A stretch of DNA of 64,000 nucleotides, taken from positions 62,001-126,000 of the forward strand of contig JAURVB010001808.1 of the NCBI GenBank assembly GCA_033002965.1, in the 5' to 3' direction. The position numbers were made by a program, and so were the translations under genes. The stretch is from Piper betle (Eukaryota; Streptophyta; Magnoliopsida; Piperales; Piperaceae). Under the pieces are notes generated by a model. It was given only the letters and a program-made list of their open reading frames with translations, was not told the origin of the DNA and did not search any database. Below are positions 59,737 through 64,000 of the stretch, one piece after another. Each line of letters opens with the position of its first letter. The first letter of the stretch is position 1.

Positions 59737-60889
59737 GTATAAGGACGTAGGCTATACTATTAGGATCGAAAAATATAAAAATTTAAAAAATAGTGATCTA
59801 ATATTAAGAAATTAATAAAATAAGATGCTTTGCTAAAAATCTTACCCCTATGCCAGATGCCCGGAGGCGATTTGGTTAGAGCCATGGATTAGAAAGACAA
59901 CATCACAACGGCAGGTTTCCACGTTCTGGTTAGAGGTAATGACATCATGTAAGTGTTTTTTTTTAAATTGAAAAAATCCATCATTCCAGTAAATCAAAGG
60001 GTCATGCATGGAAAAAAATGTTCTAAAGGAGTAGTCGGTCAGGATGGCATGGCTCCCAGGAATAAAATATAAAACCTAAATAAGACGACACACATGTCTA
60101 CTGTCTTTTTGCATCGCTGACTGTAAACTCAAATTTGGAGTTTGGAACTGACCAAGTTGTCTTTCGTCCTTTGTTCGGCCACCCCCATACCTAACTCCTT
60201 GCATTTCCCAACCTCTCGTCTCCCCTGAGCACCACCCAACCAGCGATCATAAGCACAGTGGATCTACCCAATTATAGATGATAACATTTTAAATCATCAG
60301 ACAGACAAAATATTTAACTTTCTAAAATCTAATCATCCAGTAATGCAACCCAAAGTTTTAAATATTTAACATTGTCATACCCAAATTTATAATCTGTATA
60401 AAAGGTTATATTTGATTGAACAGGTTTGAAACAATTTTAACTAAAATTTTAATTATTGATAAAATATTTCATTAAATCTAAACAAAATATTTTTATAGTT
60501 AATTTTAATTAAATACCAGTTAAAATACCATAGTTTCCAATGAAAAAGTAAAAATATTGGATTAAAAAATTGAATACAAATTAAAATGGTACCAAATTTG
60601 AAAAGAATACATGATATATTATACAGTATTTAAAATTATATTTCATAACTAGTAAGTAGACCACAATATAATCATCAATACTGCGTCTCCCTAGTTCATC
60701 CATGTCACACACCCGTTCTCATGTTCCCATTATTCCATTGATTAACTATTATTATTATGTCCATAGGACCATAACAACACATTAGATTAGATTTATATTA
60801 TTAATACAACATTCAAAGGAATATCTTCCGCTCTCCCTTCTTCTCACCAACGTCGACATTTCCATTTCCTTGCACTCCACTCCCTTCCC
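59737..60889 (+). promoter_or_regulatory. Upstream region of the DAHP synthase gene
   Basis: AT-rich, without repeats seen elsewhere in the window. ACCTAAC at 60189-60195 is an exact AC-III element, the type bound by R2R3-MYB factors in phenylpropanoid promoters. A CCCAACC-like site lies at 60235. These are motif matches only. Confidence 0.4.
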
Positions 60890-60897
60890 TATAAATC
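60890..60897 (+). promoter_or_regulatory. TATA box of the DAHP synthase gene
   Basis: TATAAATC, about 107 bp upstream of the start codon and followed by a pyrimidine-rich leader. It is the only well-placed TATA box near the gene. Confidence 0.65.
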
Positions 60898-60996
60898 TTC
60901 TTTCCATTTCTCCTTCTCTTCTCATCTTCTCCCTTACCTACCCTCCCTCTCCTAACTCCATTATCTGCCTCTAACCAAAGGCAAAACTATTCGATA
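60898..60996 (+). other. Pyrimidine-rich 5' leader
   Basis: Nearly pure C/T between 60898 and 60960, a common feature of plant leaders and core promoters (Y patch). No upstream ATG. ACCTACC (AC-I type) lies at 60936-60942. The transcription start is probably 25-35 bp after the TATA box, so about 60920-60930. Confidence 0.55.
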
Positions 60997-63292
60997 ATGG
61001 CGCTAGCAGCCTCTACAAGCTCATCCCTCTCTTCCAATGCCCAATTCCCATCCCTCCCCTCCAAGCCCCACCGCCCGCTCGTCCACCTCCTCCCCTCCAC
61101 CGCCGCCGCCGCCAGGCCCATCTCCGCCGTCCACGCCGGTGAACAGGCCAAGACGCCGGCCACGCCGGTGGTGCCGGCCTCAGACAAGCCGCCCGCTGCC
61201 GGGAAGTGGAGCGTCGATAGCTGGAAGAGCAAGAAGGCGCTGCAGCAGCCGGAGTACCCAGATCAGAAGGAGCTCGACTCGGTGATCAAGACCCTCGAGG
61301 CCTTCCCGCCGATCGTCTTTGCCGGGGAGGCCAGGAGCCTGGAGGAGCGCCTTGCCGACGCCGCCATGGGCAAGGCCTTCCTCCTCCAGGGAGGCGACTG
61401 CGCAGAGAGCTTCAAGGAGTTCAACGGCAACAACATCCGGGACACCTTCCGGATCTTGCTTCAGATGGGCGTCGTCCTCATGTTCGGCGGCCAAATGCCG
61501 GTTGTCAAGGTACCCAACTGTTCATCTACCGACATAGATCTCATGATTCCTATCCATAAAACTCGAAACTTTTCTAAAGAATATATTTGATTGATTGGTT
61601 GGTTGGCTTATTTTGAAGGTGGGGAGAATGGCGGGGCAATTTGCGAAGCCCAGATCGGAGGCGTTCGAGGAGAAGAACGGGGTGAAGCTCCCGAGCTACC
61701 GAGGAGACAACATCAACGGCGACGCCTTCGACGCCAAGTCCCGGGTCCCCGATCCGCAGAGGCTGATCAGAGCCTACTGCCAAGCATCGTCGACCCTCAA
61801 CCTGCTCCGGGCCTTCGCCACCGGCGGCTACGCCGCGATGCAGAGGGTGACCCAGTGGAACTTGGACTTCACGGAGCACAGCGAGCAGGGGGACCGGTAC
61901 CAGGAGCTCGCCCACCGGGTGGACGAGGCGCTGGGATTCATGGCGGCGGCGGGGCTGACATCCGACCACCCGATCACCACCACCACCGAGTTCTTCACTT
62001 CCCACGAGTGCCTCCTCCTCCCCTACGAGCAGGCGCTCACCCGGCTCGACTCCACGTCGGGGCTCTACTACGACTGCTCGGCGCACATGCTGTGGGCGGG
62101 GGAGCGGACCCGGCAGCTGGACGGCGCCCACGTCGAGTTCCTGCGAGGGATTGCGAACCCGCTGGGGATCAAGGTAAGCGACAAGATGGATCCGTCGGAG
62201 CTGGTGCGGCTGATCGAAATCCTCAACCCCAGAACAAGCCAGGGCGCATCAACATCATCACCCGCATGGGCGCGGAGAACATGCGCGTCAAGCTCCCCCA
62301 CCTCATCCGCGCCGTCCGTCGCTCCGGCCTCGTCGTCACCTGGGTCACCGACCCCATGCACGCCAACACCATCAAGGCCCCCTCCGGCCTCAAGACCCGT
62401 CCCTTCGACTCTATCCGGGTACCCACCTTCTTTCCTCCCCGCCCGACCCCCCCCACCCTCAATCACTATTAATCCCAGCTTGCTTTTTACTAATCTAATT
62501 ACTAGTTATGATTGTTTTTTTAATAGTAGAAACATCGTCTCCTTCATAAGTACTAATTATGAACTTAATAATTACTAATTATGATTGATTTTTGCTAACA
62601 TTGGAACATCGTCTTCTTAATAATTGTTGATGTTTTTAGATGTTTGATTATTAGATAGTCTTGCATGTTTAAGTACCTAATCCTTTAGATGTTCAAGGGA
62701 ACACCGATTAAACTCTAGGTTTTCGGTTTATTCCAACTTATCGTATCTCGTTTAATTAAATGAAAAAAATATTATTGATCTTAAACGTTTACATCTTGTT
62801 TTATGGCCTCCCAATTAAAATTAATTTGGCTAAAGCTTGCCTGAGAACAAGAAGATATTGTGTGTAAATCCTTCATATATCGTTTTATGTCTTCCAATCA
62901 GTATTAAATTTTCGGGAAATTTGAAGATTAAAAAAAAGTGCATACTGTCTTTCTCTAATTTATTGGGGTTTATTTATTGAGTTTGATTTGGTTGTATGCA
63001 GGCTGAGGTGAGGGCCTTCTTCGACGTCCACGAGCAGGAAGGGAGCTACCCGGGTGGGGTTCACCTTGAGATGACCGGGAGGAATGTGACAGAGTGCATC
63101 GGAGGGTCGAGGACGGTGACCTTCGACGATCTGAGCTCCAGGTACCACACCCACTGCGACCCGAGGTTGAACGCTTCCCAGTCGCTGGAGCTGGCCTTCA
63201 TCATCGCCGAGAGGTTGAGCAAGAGGAGGATCGGATCCGCCGCTGGGGACAAGAGCACCCAGCTTGGATCACTCTCCTCTCTCACCTTCTAA
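60997..63292 (+). CDS. 3-deoxy-D-arabino-heptulosonate 7-phosphate synthase, class II, plastid (frameshifted as given)
   Basis: Condenses phosphoenolpyruvate and erythrose 4-phosphate to DAHP, the first step of the shikimate pathway, in the plastid stroma. Three exons: 60997-61509, 61619-62418, 63002-63292, all phase 0 with GT-AG introns. Residues 1 to about 44 form a Ser/Ala/Pro-rich transit peptide (possible cleavage after ISA). The catalytic part starts near W71. Conserved motifs: [11 protein letters not shown] (metal ligand C135), [94 protein letters not shown] (metal His), HLEMTG (Glu), [14 protein letters not shown] (Asp). Kozak context is good (A at -3, G at +4). With one base restored the protein is 534 residues, the family's usual size. 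As given, a C is missing at 62227-62230 after N374-P375. The frame then reaches TGA at 63009 and loses three metal ligands. DPMHANT and APSGLK differ from the usual DPMHGNT and APCGLK. Confidence 0.95.
61510..61618 (+). other. Intron 1 of the DAHP synthase gene
   Basis: 109 bp, GTACCC...TTTTGAAG, phase 0 between GGQMPVVK and VGRMAGQ. AT-rich with a TTGATTGATTGG branch-point-like region. Confidence 0.9.
62419..63001 (+). other. Intron 2 of the DAHP synthase gene
   Basis: 583 bp, GTACCC...TTGTATGCAG, phase 0 between RPFDSIR and AEVRAFF. AT-rich, no coding potential. Confidence 0.9.
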
Positions 63293-63489
63293 TTCTTGGT
63301 CCCTTGCACTCTGTTTTCTTTGTCAGTCATTGTTTCTGAAACGTAGGTTTTTCTCTCAATTAATATCAGTGTAATATTATGTCCGATTTGAAGATGGTAT
63401 TATAGAGCTTTGATCATGGGGGATGGGACAGCTATTGCTTTGTTTGATCTGCAGAGGCATTTTTATGGTTGATCGTGTAATACTGTATG
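63293..63489 (+). other. 3' untranslated region and likely polyadenylation region
   Basis: Follows the TAA at 63290-63292. AATTAATATCAGTGTAATATT at 63357-63377 is a plausible near-upstream polyadenylation element. Exact end not determinable. Confidence 0.4.
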
Positions 63490-63830
63490 CAAGATATGTA
63501 TGCAATCGAGAGAGAGATTTTATTTTATTAATAATAAGCTACATGTTCACATTCACAATCACCGTTTATATGATTTCTTCTTGGCCTCGTCTCCATGGAC
63601 AGCACTCAAACGCAAGATGATTAAGGACTACTCACTTGTGGAAACTACTGATTAATTATGAGATATTTATGTACGGGCCATATATGCAATCAAGAAAAAG
63701 GGAGATTATCTTTTGTTACTAAATTTCATGCTCACGTTCACAATCATCATTTAGATTTTTCTTTTTTAACATTGTAAAACAAAATGATAAAGGAATCTCA
63801 CTTGAGGGAACAAAATTAACAACCATGGCT
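63490..63830. repeat. Diverged tandem duplication of about 180 bp downstream of the gene
   Basis: ATGCAATCGAGAGAGAGATT...CACATTCACAATCACCGTTTATATGATTTCTT...ACTCACTTGTGG (63500-63642) recurs as ATGCAATCAAGAAAAAGGGAGATT...CACGTTCACAATCATCATTTAGATTTTTCTT...TCTCACTTGAGG (63686-63818). The copies have diverged by substitutions and indels. Confidence 0.75.
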
Positions 63831-64000
63831 TTGTAATTGTTACGAGACAATATAGTTGTCTAACTATATTGAGGATGATTTTCATTTAATCAGTGAAAAT
63901 TGTGTGCTTTCGGATGGTTAACTCATTAGTTCCTAATAAAAAAGGGAATCAAAAGTCATGCCGTGATGAAAATTAAAAGATTTAATCAATTAAAATACAA
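63831..64000. other. AT-rich end of window, nothing recognised
   Basis: No gene or repeat seen. Confidence 0.6.

Noticed and set aside
61180..62131. Minus-strand frames opposite the DAHP synthase exons
   Set aside because: Shadow frames of a GC-rich coding strand.
62162..62182. A real intron starting at 62174
   Set aside because: The conserved protein continues without a gap across [10 protein letters not shown], so the donor-like word is coding. It is kept only as a cryptic site.
1..64000. tRNA, rRNA or other structured RNA genes
   Set aside because: No cloverleaf, 5S or other RNA gene pattern was recognised by reading. Only tRNA primer sites of retrotransposons were seen.

Overview
This is a plant nuclear window, about 60 kb of nested, decayed transposable elements followed by one protein gene. 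The gene (60997-63292, + strand) encodes a plastid-type class II DAHP synthase, the entry enzyme of the shikimate pathway. Its exons are strongly GC-rich at third positions while the surroundings are AT-rich, which points to a monocot. I cannot name the species. No tRNA, rRNA, CRISPR or bacterial-type feature was seen.

I use family letters for repeats recognised by comparing copies inside the window. A = very long Ty3/Gypsy-type LTRs (A1 3637-6322 +, A2 12765-16370 +, A3 8701-10674 -, A4 19319-25030 - interrupted, A5 48825-51742 +, A6 fragment near 25.1-25.8 kb +). B = a second Gypsy family with an initiator-Met primer site (B1 8650-12764 -, B2 21576-24559 -). C = LTRs of 3.3-4 kb (C1 1-3636, C2 28986-32984, C3 16371-19318, all -). 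D = TRIM-like small elements (D1 34513-35055, D2 30484-30613). E = non-autonomous hAT-like elements built on AATCGG hexamers (E1, E2, E3). F = another hAT-like element. G = a Gypsy-like element with a tRNA primer site of a different type (43990-47785). H = SIRE/Maximus-like Copia LTRs. J = a chromovirus pol fragment.

The nesting is readable. A3 sits in the LTR of B1, and B2 carries the empty site. B2 sits in A4. D2 sits in C2, and C2 sits in the integrase of Copia-1 (26840-36294), which also carries D1 in gag. H1 sits in G. A5 and J sit in Copia-2 (48270-54992). Several of these have exact or near-exact target-site duplications (CTTAA, GCAAG, TCTTGA, GGCCTACC, ACCCCTAA).

Two observations deserve most attention. 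First, the A-family LTRs carry a GC/CT-rich block, then an AT-rich segment bounded by GT...AG, then a conserved block. The AT-rich segment is present in A2, A4 and A5 and absent, exactly at the putative splice junction, in A1 and A3. This looks like an intron inside an LTR that was lost by reverse transcription of spliced RNA. Second, the DAHP synthase reading frame has an apparent one-base deletion in a C-run (62227-62230), with every other part of the gene intact. It is either a recent disabling mutation or an assembly error. Between these features lie AT-rich stretches with no recognisable gene.
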